Of a stretch of DNA of 64,000 bases, positions 1 to 10,305 are shown in pieces. Position 1 is the first letter of the stretch. Each line of letters starts with the position of its first letter. The stretch lies in assembly GCA_036925085.1 (NCBI GenBank), contig JAUPFP010000010.1, positions 4,416,496 to 4,480,495 on the forward strand. Reading direction: 5' to 3'. Origin of the DNA: Brachycybe producta. Lineage: Eukaryota; Arthropoda; Diplopoda; Playtdesmida; Andrognathidae. The translations under genes and the position numbers were made by a program. The notes under the pieces were generated by a model. The model searched no databases. It worked only from the letters and a program-made list of their open reading frames with translations, and was not told the origin of the DNA.

Positions 1-593
1 AACCCATAAAAATGACCACAACACTTACGCAACTTTACGTAAATACCATATAAAACTTTACTCTGATATATGTTACATTGTTGTGCACATTCTTTTTTGC
101 ATTCAACTTGAACTCTCAATCCACTGAGTTAGGACGTGAACTCTAGTTCAAAACTCTTAACTCCAACTGTCATCACGCATAAGCAGCATGGCACACTAGT
201 TCGGTCTCCAGGGAGGGGAAACTGTCACCTCATAGCTCAATGGTCGACCAACTAGGCCAATCATTACCAATTCTCACGGTCTAACTGGGTTCCATGAATC
301 CACATAGAATTCGGGCCACCCAAGTCTGAACATCTGTGCACCAAGGGGAGCCTTACTGTCAGAAAAGAATTTCGACAGGGTGTTCCACAACTCTGTGAAT
401 ACTGGGTGTCACAATGTTGAACCAGCTTGGCCGACCCTCAAAAAATCAAAATGCAGGACTCTATTTGGAAGGCATTTCATCATTTCTCTCCTGAGATTTT
501 TCACAAATGTATTGAATTGAATCCCCTTATATTATTTTACACATTAATAAATGTATAACAAATTCCTCACTGACCCATCAATAAAATAAAACA
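1..593. other. no gene recognised
   Basis: AT-rich sequence with no convincing open frame, RNA gene or repeat boundary. It ends at the left target duplication of the hAT-type element that starts at 602. Confidence 0.5.
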
Positions 594-601
594 TACTAAA
601 G

Positions 602-1484
602 CAGGGTGGCTGATTTTTTTGATTTTTTTTTTTAAAAAATCAAATAAGTCGATTTATTTTATTTAAATCAGATTTGTTTTATTTAAATCAGATTTTTTGA
701 TTTTTTTCATTTATATGAAATATTACATTTTTTTATTATGATGTTTGCAAAAATGTGTAATAATAACATTGTTAATTGTTAAGTTGTTAGTAAAATAATT
801 GCAAAATAGGAAAAAAAATGTTAATAAACATTCAAATTTGAAAATAATAAGTTTCAAGCACTTTTAATTTAACATTCTAACATATAAACACAAGCTTTGC
901 AGCGTTTTCAGTTCCCAAAGCAAATCAGTGCCTCAAGAGATAAACTGGGTTGTCACTTTTTTTTTCAAAAATTCGTGTTTTTAAACAGCTTGTCAAGTTC
1001 TACAAGGAGTAAACAGTGTTAAGTCCATGGTTTTACACATCCGCCGCTAGATGGTGGTATACCATGTTAAGTCCTATTCCAACAATGAAGAGAAAAACTT
1101 TCAATTGTAAAATTTAGGTTTGGTGACTTAACACAGTTTACCTCTGAGGCTCTTAAATAGATTACTATTACTATTTATATGTATTTCTTTAATGATTTTT
1201 CCACCAGTCAATTGGGGATACTTCCTCAAGTATATCTTCCAAAAAAATAATGCATTAATGAAAGGACTACCACCGGACTTTATTTTATAAACATAGAGAA
1301 AAATGCCCGGAACTGTTTTATTTTTAAATGTTTAAATAAATGTAAATATTTTTTTTTAAAAAAATCATTTGATTTATTTAAAAAAAATCATTTGATTTAT
1401 TTAAAAAAAATCATTTGATTTATTTAAAAAAAATCATTTGATTTATTTAAAATAAATCATTTGATTTAAATCACTGCCACCGTG
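602..1484. mobile_element. hAT-type non-autonomous DNA transposon
   Basis: The left end reads CAGGGTGGCTGATTT and the right end is its approximate inverse (AAATCACTGCCACCGTG). It is flanked by 8-bp direct repeats, TACTAAAG (594-601) and TATTAAAG (1485-1492), matching 7 of 8. An 8-bp duplication and a CAGGG terminus are typical of the hAT superfamily. No transposase frame is visible. The interior is extremely AT-rich with stretches of the form GATTTAAATC. It resembles the element at 38280-39042, which has the same CAGGG terminus and similar AT-rich arms. Confidence 0.75.
1364..1475. repeat. 23-bp tandem repeat, about 5 copies
   Basis: The word ATCATTTG recurs at 1364, 1387, 1410, 1433 and 1456, exactly 23 bp apart, with A/T spacer between. 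The array is contiguous and lies inside the right arm of the hAT-type element. It is not a CRISPR array. Confidence 0.85.
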
Positions 1485-2323
1485 TATTAAAGCCATTAAT
1501 GGGGCAGTTTCCTTTCTTTTAAGCATGTGAACTTGTGAACCATTTAGTAGGGAAATTAGAGATCTACACAAAGCTCATAGAATGGTAGGTTTTTGCAAAG
1601 GCCCATGGCCCTGTGAGTTTCGTGGGCCTGACGGGCTTCGTGGGCTGGGCCCATTATAAAGTTTTATGGGCTGGGCTGCAATGGGCTTCAAATAATTACA
1701 CAATGTAGGTCTCTAACATGTAACCACTTAAAATTCCTTTGTTGTTGTTAGTTTATTCAAATGTAAATTGATATTCATGGATAATCTGACCAGTAACTAG
1801 AAGGTATGTGAAAGGATGAAAGGAATAAAAAATTCAAACAATTGAAAGAATATCTCAAAATAAATTGACAATTTTTTATATTAACTGTATATTCCATCGA
1901 CGGGCTATAATGTACATAAATATACATTAAACTGACGTAGAAAAGGAAGAAAACATAAAAAAATGCTTATTCAAGCCATTTTTACTCTTTTCTATAAAGG
2001 AAAATTTAGTGTGTTGTAAAAGTTTCATTTTAGTTGTTCCAAAAAAAAAGAGGTTCGAAATTGAGATAGAAAAAAAAAATGGAAAGACCCATTAAAGTTA
2101 GGCTCACAGTTAGTTTATTCTTTATTTTTATGTTTTCTGATTGAAAACAGCGTATGCGTATAGCTTTCATTCTGTAGGTTTACTATAAAATATAACTGAA
2201 TAAAAAATGGAATAAAAGCTTTATGAACAAGTTCTAAACTGAAATATGCGCTAATGGCACATAACTATATGTGGCTCAGAGCCAACGTGCCACTTATTAA
2301 ATGGCCCACGAATCGGCATTTTA
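1485..2323. other. no gene recognised
   Basis: AT-rich sequence. A short GC-richer patch near 1600-1690 repeats the word GGGCTGGGC. I see no coding region. Confidence 0.5.
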
Positions 2324-2741
2324 TTAAGAAGCTATACATCACAGAATTACTTCGAAAAATCTCCACGTAAAGAGCGCTATCATCGTTTATCTATGGAGCC
2401 CATAGACCCAAAATCTATGGAGCCCATAGACCCAAAGTTAAAATCTTATGTATGTTTAACTCCATGTTAAGTCCCGTAGGACCAAAAAACCGTCACCCAA
2501 ACATTTGAAGAACTAATTAAAAACGACTTAGAACAATCACTTAAAATTAGCACGTGCATTAGTCTATTAGCTTCACGATGTTTTCTTTTTATAAGCTTAG
2601 CACCCGAAATTATCTTTCTATTAATTATTATGTGACTTGAAACCTGGAGAAAAAAGGTTAAAAACCGTTTTTCAATCAAAAACGAACGCAGCGCCTACAT
2701 TCGGAAAAATTTCCAACTAAACTCTGTATCTAGTCTCTTAA
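2324..2741. mobile_element. family G element, TTAA-bounded, degraded
   Basis: It starts at TTAAGAAGC (2324) and ends at TCTAGTCTCTTAA (2738-2741). The interior carries the family G core (words such as CCATGTTAAGTCCC and AATTAATTATTATGTGACTTGAAACCTGG) that recurs at 5.8, 7.8, 8.1, 10.5-11.1 and 26.7 kb. Its left end (TACATCACAGAATTACTTCG) is closer to the palindromic element at 48650-49364, so it may be a composite. No transposase is present. TTAA at both ends suggests piggyBac-like target use, which is inferred. Confidence 0.5.
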
Positions 2742-3134
2742 GTAGTATGCTTGTGAGTCTATACCGATTTGTGGAAGTTGCTGTCACGCCGCTTTTAAAC
2801 ATTTTCTTTCAATTGCTTTTTTTTCTTCTGAAAGGTAAAACTCGATCAGATCTTTTGCCACAGCTCTCTCTAGATCACTTTTATTGAATGAGTTTTGGAA
2901 ACAAAATCACAAAGAAACCAAGTAAAGAAAGTGGGTAAAAGTGTTCATGATACATTCACTCAAGTATTATCAAATTAAATTTTTTGTTTTGTTTGTAATC
3001 GTTTTCGAAAGTGCAACATAATAAACTGTCACTCAAAGAAATTGTGAATGAAGGCTTGACCCTTGAGATATTTGTTTGAAAGATGACTCTAATAAACTTT
3101 GTAAACAGGGTTGGTGAAGTTTTCTCCCCCCACT

Positions 3135-3999
3135 AGTGGTTTAAACCTTAGACTATTACTCTACTGGACTGGGAACTCCCTATCTTCTACATGTTAAAGC
3201 GTTCATAGGCAAAATAAGGCAAGTGACGCCAGTTCCGTCTGGTGGCATTATTTTAAAAGAAAATCGTTGGCTAGCATGTTTTTTTGCAAAGGGGGAGACA
3301 TTGGGGGTGAATCATGTACTGTATGGCAAGTTATTTTAGTTTTTTCACGTTTTACAGGATTTTCCAATTTTAATTCTATTCTAGGAATAAGTAAAATGCG
3401 GATGAAAAAGTAAAATGAATTTACATATGTGATATTCTGCTATGAATTTGTGTAAATCTTAATGAATCTCGTACATGATTTTTTTTAATGTCGGCCCAGT
3501 TGTCGTTTTGTCTCCTAAGCAAAAAATGGTTGGAAAACGTTGTTACGGTGTTTGTGACTCGCGTTTTCCTGATAATAGACTACAACCAAAACAGGTAACA
3601 CTTTACAGATTACCTAATCCTAAAAAGAAACTCTTAAAATGTGGAAGGTGGGTTGCTGTTTGCAGCAGAAAAAAATTTAAATAGCTAATGTGAAGCCATT
3701 TACATACATTTGTGGGCTACATTTTGTTGGTGAAAACGGACCCACACGTGAAAATCCTGACCCTTTACCCTAAGGTTCTTCATCGGCCATACTTTTTATA
3801 ATAATATATATAAAAAATCCACCCTATATAACTACAAAATGAACTCGTCCAAAGTTTGACTTTTGATATTCATGTTCATATACCATAGTTCCGCTAGAGG
3901 CGCCACTTCAAAAACGACGTCAGGATGATTCAAAACTGTCCAACACAAAATTTCGGGAGTTGCCAGTCCAGTAAAGTAATAGTCTAAGTTTAAACCACT
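3135..3999. mobile_element. TIR DNA transposon carrying a THAP-like fragment
   Basis: About 46-bp terminal inverted repeats are visible. The left arm (3135-3180) starts AGTGGTTTAAACC and ends GGGAACTCCC. The right arm (3955-3999) starts GGGAGTTGCC and ends GGTTTAAACCACT, differing by a few substitutions and small indels. The element is 865 bp, far too short for a full transposase, but it encloses a THAP zinc-finger-like frame at 3526-3684. THAP domains are the DNA-binding domain of P-element transposases and relatives. I found no clear target duplication. Confidence 0.7.
3526..3684 (+). pseudogene. THAP-type zinc-finger N-terminal fragment
   Basis: A 52-residue frame begins at an ATG in an A-rich context and ends at TAG. 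It opens with a Cys-x3-Cys pair (RCYGVC), is followed by a VTLYRLP motif, and then has a tryptophan within CGRWVAVC. This order (C-x2-4-C, hydrophobic strand ending in Pro, conserved Trp) is that of the start of a THAP C2CH finger. The distal Cys and His pair and any catalytic part are missing. It lies centrally in a 46-bp TIR element, so it is most likely the leftover DNA-binding end of a P-like transposase rather than a host gene. The in-frame extension upstream to 3475 has no domain signal. Confidence 0.5.
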
Positions 4000-4240
4000 G
4001 CAAGGGCATAGCTAGGCAACTGCAAGACTCGCAACTGCAAGACCCGCAACTGCGGGCAGGGGAGGGGCGCAGGAGGTTTGGGGGCACAAAAAACGAAATG
4101 AATGTTATGTATTTTCAAAAATAATGCGAGTGATTCCGAATCGCTCCCTTAATTTATTCAGTTAATTTCGAAAATAAATCGACTTTCATTTAATATTTAC
4201 TTTTAAAAACTAAATATTTGCACCAGTAAATCTTCATAGA

Positions 4241-4570
4241 GATCAATGGGCACGGCGGAACAACGGTAGTAAAAGTCAGAGAAATAGTAGGAACAGTCGG
4301 AAGGTTTGGTTTAGTTAAGTTAAGCTTGTTGCAGGGTGGTTGAGGGCGCAGCCTCCAGTTTTTAACAATTATTCTTATTAAATCAAATTAGTCCATGGTT
4401 CGACTGTTTCCTAATTTGATTAACGAGAAGAACAGTCGGAACAACGGACAAATTTGTTTTGATAATGGGGGGCTGTGCCCTCCAGAACCCCCCTGCAACA
4501 AGCTTAATTTCATAACCTTATGACTGTTCCTACTGTTGTTCAGGCCTGTTCTGCTGTCCATCAAAATAGT
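4241..4570. mobile_element. palindromic MITE
   Basis: Inverted arms include AGCTTGTTGCAGGG on the left (about 4324) and CCCTGCAACAAGCTT on the right (about 4487-4501). Outer matches link AACAACGGTAG (4259) to CTACTGTTGTT (about 4540). A second truncated copy of the arm (TTAAGCTTGTTGCAGGG) occurs at about 36747. There is no coding capacity. Confidence 0.55.
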
Positions 4571-5138
4571 ACCCCCACTTTATGATTCACTTAGAAATGT
4601 AAATTAAAAGTGTTTGTTTTTTTAAAAAAATCATGCTTTATTTAAAAAAAGCAGGGGGTGGGGAGGAAAGGCAAAAAAAAAAGGGTTTCTTTAGGTATAG
4701 CGGTGGTGAATCCTGATTCATGATTGTTTTCAGTTCTACAATAGGGAAAAATACAAAGTTTACATTAGGAGTGAAATGCAAATTAATGAATTAAGAATAT
4801 AAATGATGTCAGATTCGTGAATTAAGTCATTTTAATTACCTTCACTATATATATGATAGTAAATCTGAAAAATATTTTTTGAAATTTTATTTTAAAGAAT
4901 GTTTGACACTTAAACATTAATAACTTAAAAAAACATTATAGTAAAAACACGTTCATTTTTAACACTAGTAGGGTTGGGAAATGAAAAATAAGAAAAATTA
5001 AAACACTTAATTTTTCATCCTTTTGAACTAACAGTTTTTCTACATTTCTTGCATTTCATTCATATAAGTTTTCCTTCCAATGAAATTTCGGTAAATTGGC
5101 TTCTGTTCTGGTTACCACTCGTTGTGACAAATAACATA
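4571..5138. other. no gene recognised
   Basis: AT-rich sequence with A- and T-runs. I see no gene, RNA or element boundary. Confidence 0.5.
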
Positions 5139-5144
5139 CTAGAT

Positions 5145-5710
5145 TATGGAACGCCATTTTTCTAAAAAATAATGATTCCTACATTAATGAAAGAAATTAT
5201 ACAAAAACCATCACTTCAAAAATATCATCATATTAAAAAATATCATCATTTGAAAAATATCAACACTTTAAAAATATCATTTGAAAAATATCACTTTATA
5301 AAAGTTTGGTGTTGCTACCTTGAGGGGTGACACTAGATGGCACTTTTGAAGCTAATTTGTCACCTTTAGCTCACTAGTCATGTCTGGAAATAAGGTTAGG
5401 TTAGGTTAGATTAGATTAGGTTATACAGTCCTAACCTAACCTAACCTTATTTCCAGACATGACTAGTAGCTAAAGGTGACAAATTAGCTTCAAAAGTGCC
5501 ATCTAGTGTCACCCCTTCAAGGTAGCAACACCAAGCTTTTATGAAGTTATGATACTTTTCAAATGATATTTTTTAATATGATGATATTTTTAAAGTGATG
5601 GTAATTTTTGCTAATAATAATATATGATATAATTACGTTGAACTGTTTTTGAATGATTTTTTTTCATTAATGTAGGAATCATTATTTTTTTACAAAAATG
5701 GCGTTCCATA
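5145..5710. mobile_element. foldback element with TTAGG-like centre
   Basis: The whole 566 bp is one inverted repeat. TATGGAACGCC (5145) mirrors GGCGTTCCATA (ending 5710), and the inner arms of roughly 120 bp match almost perfectly (for example TTGGTGTTGCTACCTTGA against TCAAGGTAGCAACACCAA). Six-base direct repeats CTAGAT flank it (5139-5144 and 5711-5716), marking a mobile insertion. The centre (about 5393-5450) is TTAGG-like on one arm and CCTAA-like on the other. Confidence 0.8.
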
Positions 5711-5756
5711 CTAGATGCTGAAATTCAAACTGATCGTAGTATAATACAAGAATTTC

Positions 5757-6640
5757 TTAAGAGATTAGATATAGCGTTTATTTCAAAATTTCTCCGAATG
5801 TAGGCGCTGTGATCGTTGTTGATTGAAAAACGGTTTTTTAACGTTTTTTCTCCCGGTTCGAAGTCACATAATAATTAATAGAAAAATAAGTTCACGTGCT
5901 AACTTTATAAAAAGAAAACATGGTGAAGCCAATAGATTAATGCACGTGCTAATTTTTGTATGATTGTTCTAAGTCGTTTTTAATGGGAGTTTTTCAAATG
6001 TTTGGGTGACGGTTTTTTGCTCCTATGGGACTAACATTGGAGTTAAAAAACGTAAGATTTTAAATGTTCTTTAAAAATAGAAAGCCCTTTTAAAATTTAG
6101 AAAAAGGAATAATCCTGAAGGCAATAAACACGTGTAAGTACGTGCTAATTTTTCTGATTGCTCTAAATCATTTTTAATGAGAGTTCTCTTAACTTTTGTT
6201 GGACGGTGTTTTAGTCCTATGGGACTTAACATATAGTTAAAAAAACGTACGATTTTAAACGTTATTAAAATATAGAAGGACCTTTTCAAAATTTATAAAA
6301 AGGAAACATCGTGAAGCCAATACATGAAAGTATGTGCTAATTATTTTGTTATTGTTCTAAATCGTTTTTAACGAGATTTTTTCAAATGTTTGTGGGACGG
6401 TTTTGGGGCCAATGGGATTTTACATGGGGTTAAAAAAACGAACGACTTTGAACCTTGTTTAAAAATAGAAGGACCTTTTCAAAAATTATATAAATCGAGC
6501 ACGTGAAGAACAACACTTTTTATTGCATGAGCGATTGTGAAGCGATTTCTTGCAGTTTTAGTAACACCATATAAGAACACGCATTTGTCTCGTTGTCGTC
6601 TGCTCAAAACAACAAGATGGACGTGGATCTAGGCTCTTAA
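5757..6640. mobile_element. family G element with about 190-bp internal repeats
   Basis: It is bounded by TTAAGAGATTAGATA (5757) and ATCTAGGCTCTTAA (ending 6640). Inside, a unit of about 190 bp recurs three to four times, each with a CGT(A)-rich start, a GGACCTTTTCAAAATTTAT word, GTGCTAATT, TTCTAAATCGTTTTTAA and a GGGACGGTTTT word (unit starts near 6050, 6246 and 6437). No reading frame is supported. Confidence 0.65.
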
Positions 6641-6731
6641 GAGTAAAATAATTAGTAACATACTGCAAAGCTACAAAGGAAGTGAATGTTTGTTGATGAC
6701 TAAGATGAGTCATAGCAATCGGGCTACAGCC

Positions 6732-6937
6732 TACAGGCATTTAGAAATCGGGACGAACACAAGTTGGCTCCGCCCTTTTTATGACGACCGGCAACTTCTA
6801 ATTGGTTTGTTGTGTGGTTCGACGTTGAAAAGGGCGGAGCATGTGACGTCAGACTACATAAAAAACCAATTCGAAGTTGCGTTCGTCATAAAAGGGCGGA
6901 GCCAACTTGTGTTTGTCCCGATTTCTAAATGCCTGTA
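6732..6937. mobile_element. palindromic MITE, family F copy 1
   Basis: Long terminal inverted repeats run from TACAGGCATTTAGAAATCGG to its mirror ending at 6937, each with GTTGGCTCCGCCC inside. The middle reads TGTGGTTCGACGTTGAAA and GACGTCAGACTACATAA. A second copy lies at 35710-35912 with the same core. The flanks share TCGGGCTA/TCGGGCTT, a possible 8-bp duplication with one mismatch. An open frame across it is an accident of the palindrome. Confidence 0.75.
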
Positions 6938-7398
6938 TCGGGCTTCCTCTTTCTTAAAAAGGTTTACCCCAATTTGGCCCATTTTAACCCATAAAACAAC
7001 ATGGGTTAAACCTGGTTTAAACCACTATGCTGTGCTAAATAAATAAAACCTGGGTTTTTGCCAACCCCTGGTGGTAAAACTACTAACATAAGTAAATGAC
7101 TACTAGAAACCAGCAGTTGATCTTTAGAAGTGACTGGAATTTAAAAAAAAAGGGTTTCCTCTGCTTTATGGGTAGTGCTAAACAGTTAATTGCATTCTAT
7201 AATTGCTTCTGTCAAGTAAGAAGCTGACAGCAACAACAATGGGTATTTCAAATGCGAAAATCCATGGCTTTCTAAAATGCTCATAAAACCAAATTAGGCC
7301 TACAAACTACAAAACCAAACAAATAAATAAAAAGTCAACGGAAGTACTATTGACAGGAAGCCTACACATCCCATAGTGAACCATTTGTCTGTTCAGCA
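6938..7398. other. no gene recognised
   Basis: AT-rich spacer between two mobile elements with no supported feature. Confidence 0.5.
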
Positions 7399-8112
7399 TT
7401 AAGACCCTAGATACACATCCATCTTGTTGTTTTGAGCAGACGACAAGAAGACAAATGAGTGTTATTATACGGTGTTACTAAAACTGCAAGAAATCGCCTC
7501 ACAATCGTTCAATTAAAATACAGTAAAGTGAAAAATGCAATAAAAATATTGTTCTTTACGTGCTCGATTTATATAATTTTTGAAAAGGTCCTTCTATTTT
7601 TATACAAGGTTCGAAATCATTCGTTTTTTTTAACCCCATGTTAAATATACCATTGGGTCAAAAACCGTCCCACAAACATTTGAAAAACTCGTTAAAAACG
7701 ATTTAGAACAATAACAAAATAATGAGCACATACTTTCATGTATTGGCTTCACGATGTTTCCTTTTTTTATAAATTTTGAAAAGGTCCTCCTACTTTTAAA
7801 TACATTTAAAATCTTACGTTTTTAACTTCATATTAAGTCCCATAGGACCAAAAAAACCGTCACACAAACATTTAAAGAACTCCTATTAAGAACGACTTAG
7901 AACAATCACATAAAAATTAGCACGTGCATTAATCTACTGGCTTCACTATGTTTTCTTTTTGTAAGCTTAGCACGCGTAATTATTTTTCTATTAATTATTA
8001 TGTGACTTGAAACCTGGAGAAAAAATGTTAAAAAACCGTTTTTCAATCAAAAACGATCGCAGCGCCTATATTCGGAGAAATTTTGAATTAAATGCTGTAT
8101 CTAGGCTCTTAA
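7399..8112. mobile_element. family G element
   Basis: It runs from TTAAGACCCTAGATACA to GTATCTAGGCTCTTAA (8109-8112). The internal repeat units lie in opposite orientation to those of the copy at 5757-6640. Its right TTAA is shared with the next copy. Confidence 0.65.
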
Positions 8113-9046
8113 GAGCCTAGATACAATGTGATATATAGATACAATGGTTTTTTAACGTTTTTTTCTCCAGGTTTGAATTCACATAATAATTAATAGAAAA
8201 GTAAGGTAAGTTTTTTCGTTATTGTTCTAAGTCGTTTTTAATGAGAGTTCTTCAAATGTTTGTGGAATGGTTTTTATATTCGAAGGGATTTAACATGGAG
8301 TTATAAAAACGTAAGATTTTAAATGTTATTAAAAAAATAAAAGGACCGTTTCAAAATTTAGTAAAAAAAAAGTAAACGTTCTGAAGCCAATACATGAAAG
8401 CACGTGCTAATTTTTTTGTTATTGTTCTAAATCGTTTTTAACAAGGGTTCTTCAAATGTGTGTGGGACGGTTTTTGGTCCAAATAACGAACGATTTTGAA
8501 CCTTCTTTAAAAATAGAAGGACATTTTCAAAATGTACATAAAGTGAGCACATAAGGAACAATCTTTTTTAACGCATTTTGCGCTTGACTGTATTTTAATT
8601 GAACGATTGTGAGACTATTTCTTGCAAGTTTAGTAACACCATATAGTAAAGGCGCATTCACACTAGGCTGGTTTACAAGCCGCGGGTTGCTGCTGGCTAT
8701 TAGCAGCAAAAGCAAGCAGTGGCTGCTTTGAGTTCACATTTGCCGAGTCACCGCTGGTATTAGCAGTGCAACTTGCACTGGCAGCACACTGGTAGCAGCA
8801 GGAAGAGAGTCACATGACCAGCTGGTACCTGCTAAAGTTGGACATGTTCAACTTCACCAGCCGCTGTTAAAATCACTAGCCTGCTGGAGAAAGTAGCTGC
8901 TGGCAGCAGTTCACACTATGCTGCTGGAGGGCTACAATCAGCCAGCAATTGTCTCAATTGTCTCAATTCAATTCAATTAAATTAAATACGTCTCGATGTC
9001 GTCTGCTCAAAACAACAAGACGGAGGACATGTATCTAGGCTCTTAA
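8109..9046. mobile_element. family G element interrupted by another insertion
   Basis: It begins at the TTAA shared with the previous copy and ends at GTATCTAGGCTCTTAA (9043-9046). The family core is broken at about 8652-8995 by foreign sequence. Read without that block, the usual family order (TAACACCATATA, then CGTCTGCTCAAAACAACAAG) is restored. Confidence 0.6.
8652..8995. mobile_element. GCTGCTGG-rich insertion (MITE-like)
   Basis: Foreign block inside the family G element. It starts GCGCATTCACACTAGG and is full of GCTGCTGG/CAGCAGC words. It contains a TTCACACTATGCTGCTGG word near its right side and ends in a CAATTCAATTAAAT tail like the 3' tail of the minus-strand CR1 element at 44188. 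Its boundaries are approximate. Confidence 0.4.
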
Positions 9047-9435
9047 AGAATGTTCAAGATGAAGTCTGGCATCAAAAATAGATCTACATATAGAACAAAG
9101 GCAAAAAATAATTCTGAACACCGTATCTAACTGATCCTTAAATGTAGTTAACTGCCATTGAATGTAACAATAAACACAACAATTCGTCTACATGTGAGGC
9201 GCTTTTTTGTTTTCTACTTAATGAAGTTACTGTGTCATATAAAGTTTTAAAATTGTGAAGTTCAGGTGGCACAAAAAGAAACAACTGTACCCATTTCTAC
9301 CACATTAACACAAGACGACTTATTAAATTAAATTTCTGCACTGTACATTCATAAACAATATTACTTTAATAAAGTAGGCCCTGTACTTCTGTATAGTAAA
9401 AACTTACAAAAAAAAAAGAGTGATAGGAGGCATAT

Positions 9436-9895
9436 GTATGGAGCCCTGCAGAGGACTTTTGCAAATTTTTTTTATTCTCGACATGTCGATTTTATTTTCA
9501 ATATATAGACTATATTCTCGACATGTCAACTTTTTTCCAGAATTTCGACATTTTGACTTTAATCTCGACATTTCGACTTTAATCTCGAGATGTCGACTTT
9601 AATCTCGACATGTCGACTTTATTCTCGACATGTTGACTTTATTCTTGACATGTTGACTTTTAATTTCTTTTATTCGGCCATGTTAAATATGCCATGTTCC
9701 ACGCACCATACTCTAATATTTAAATTATTTAAAGCGCCCTCTTGTAGCAGCAATAATTTAAATTAAATTAGAGTATGATGCGCACAACATGGCCGAATAA
9801 AAGAGATTAAAATCGCCATGACGAGAATAAAGTCGCCATGTCGAGATTAAAGTTGACTTAAAAAAATCTTACATGTCCTTTACTGGGCTCCGTAC
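9436..9895. mobile_element. MITE with GGAGCCC termini and CGACATGTCG repeats
   Basis: The left end GTATGGAGCCCTGCAGAGGAC (partial match shown) mirrors GTCCTTTACTGGGCTCCGTAC at the right. Between are about ten diverged 20-24-bp units of the form CTCGACATGTCGACTTTA on the left arm and CATGACGAGAATAAAGTCG on the right arm, so the element folds back. The same terminal GGAGCCC/GGGCTCC pair and palindromic-unit design recur in the element at 36568-37492. Confidence 0.65.
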
Positions 9896-10305
9896 ATAAG
9901 CTCAACCAACTATTAGAAAAAGCAGCACATTTTGTGAAGAAAAACAATATCATTTTGAATAGGATCCCCACTTCATAAAAGCTGTGAAAACAAGCTGATT
10001 TAGATGTAGGCCTATCAAAATATATGCTGGGCGCATTTTTAAATAAGAAACTTCATAATTGAGGCAGGCAAACTTGCAAAATTTAGAGCAGTTTTTAATG
10101 AGAAAAATAAAAATAAATTAGTGGCACAAGCTTTACATATGCAAAAATCAAGATTTGGCATCACTAAAGTTGATTTACAAAAAGGTTTTCCTGCGAAGAA
10201 ACAACTTGAAGCATACTTTTTTTATAATGTCCAAAAAAAAAGGCAGGCAGGCAAAACCTGTCTATTTATAGGATTCCAAAACATAAGTTTATTTTGAAAA
10301 GTTAA
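9896..10305. other. no gene recognised
   Basis: AT-rich spacer with no supported feature. Confidence 0.5.

Noticed and set aside
1364-1475. Regular 23-bp repeats as a CRISPR array
   Set aside because: Units are contiguous without unique spacers, AT-only, and lie inside a eukaryotic hAT-type element.
5393-5450. True telomere or chromosome end
   Set aside because: Only a few degenerate units, in both orientations at the centre of a transposon-like palindrome with target duplication.
6690-7046. 118-codon open frame
   Set aside because: It crosses a palindromic MITE and has no domain; it is an effect of the inverted repeat.
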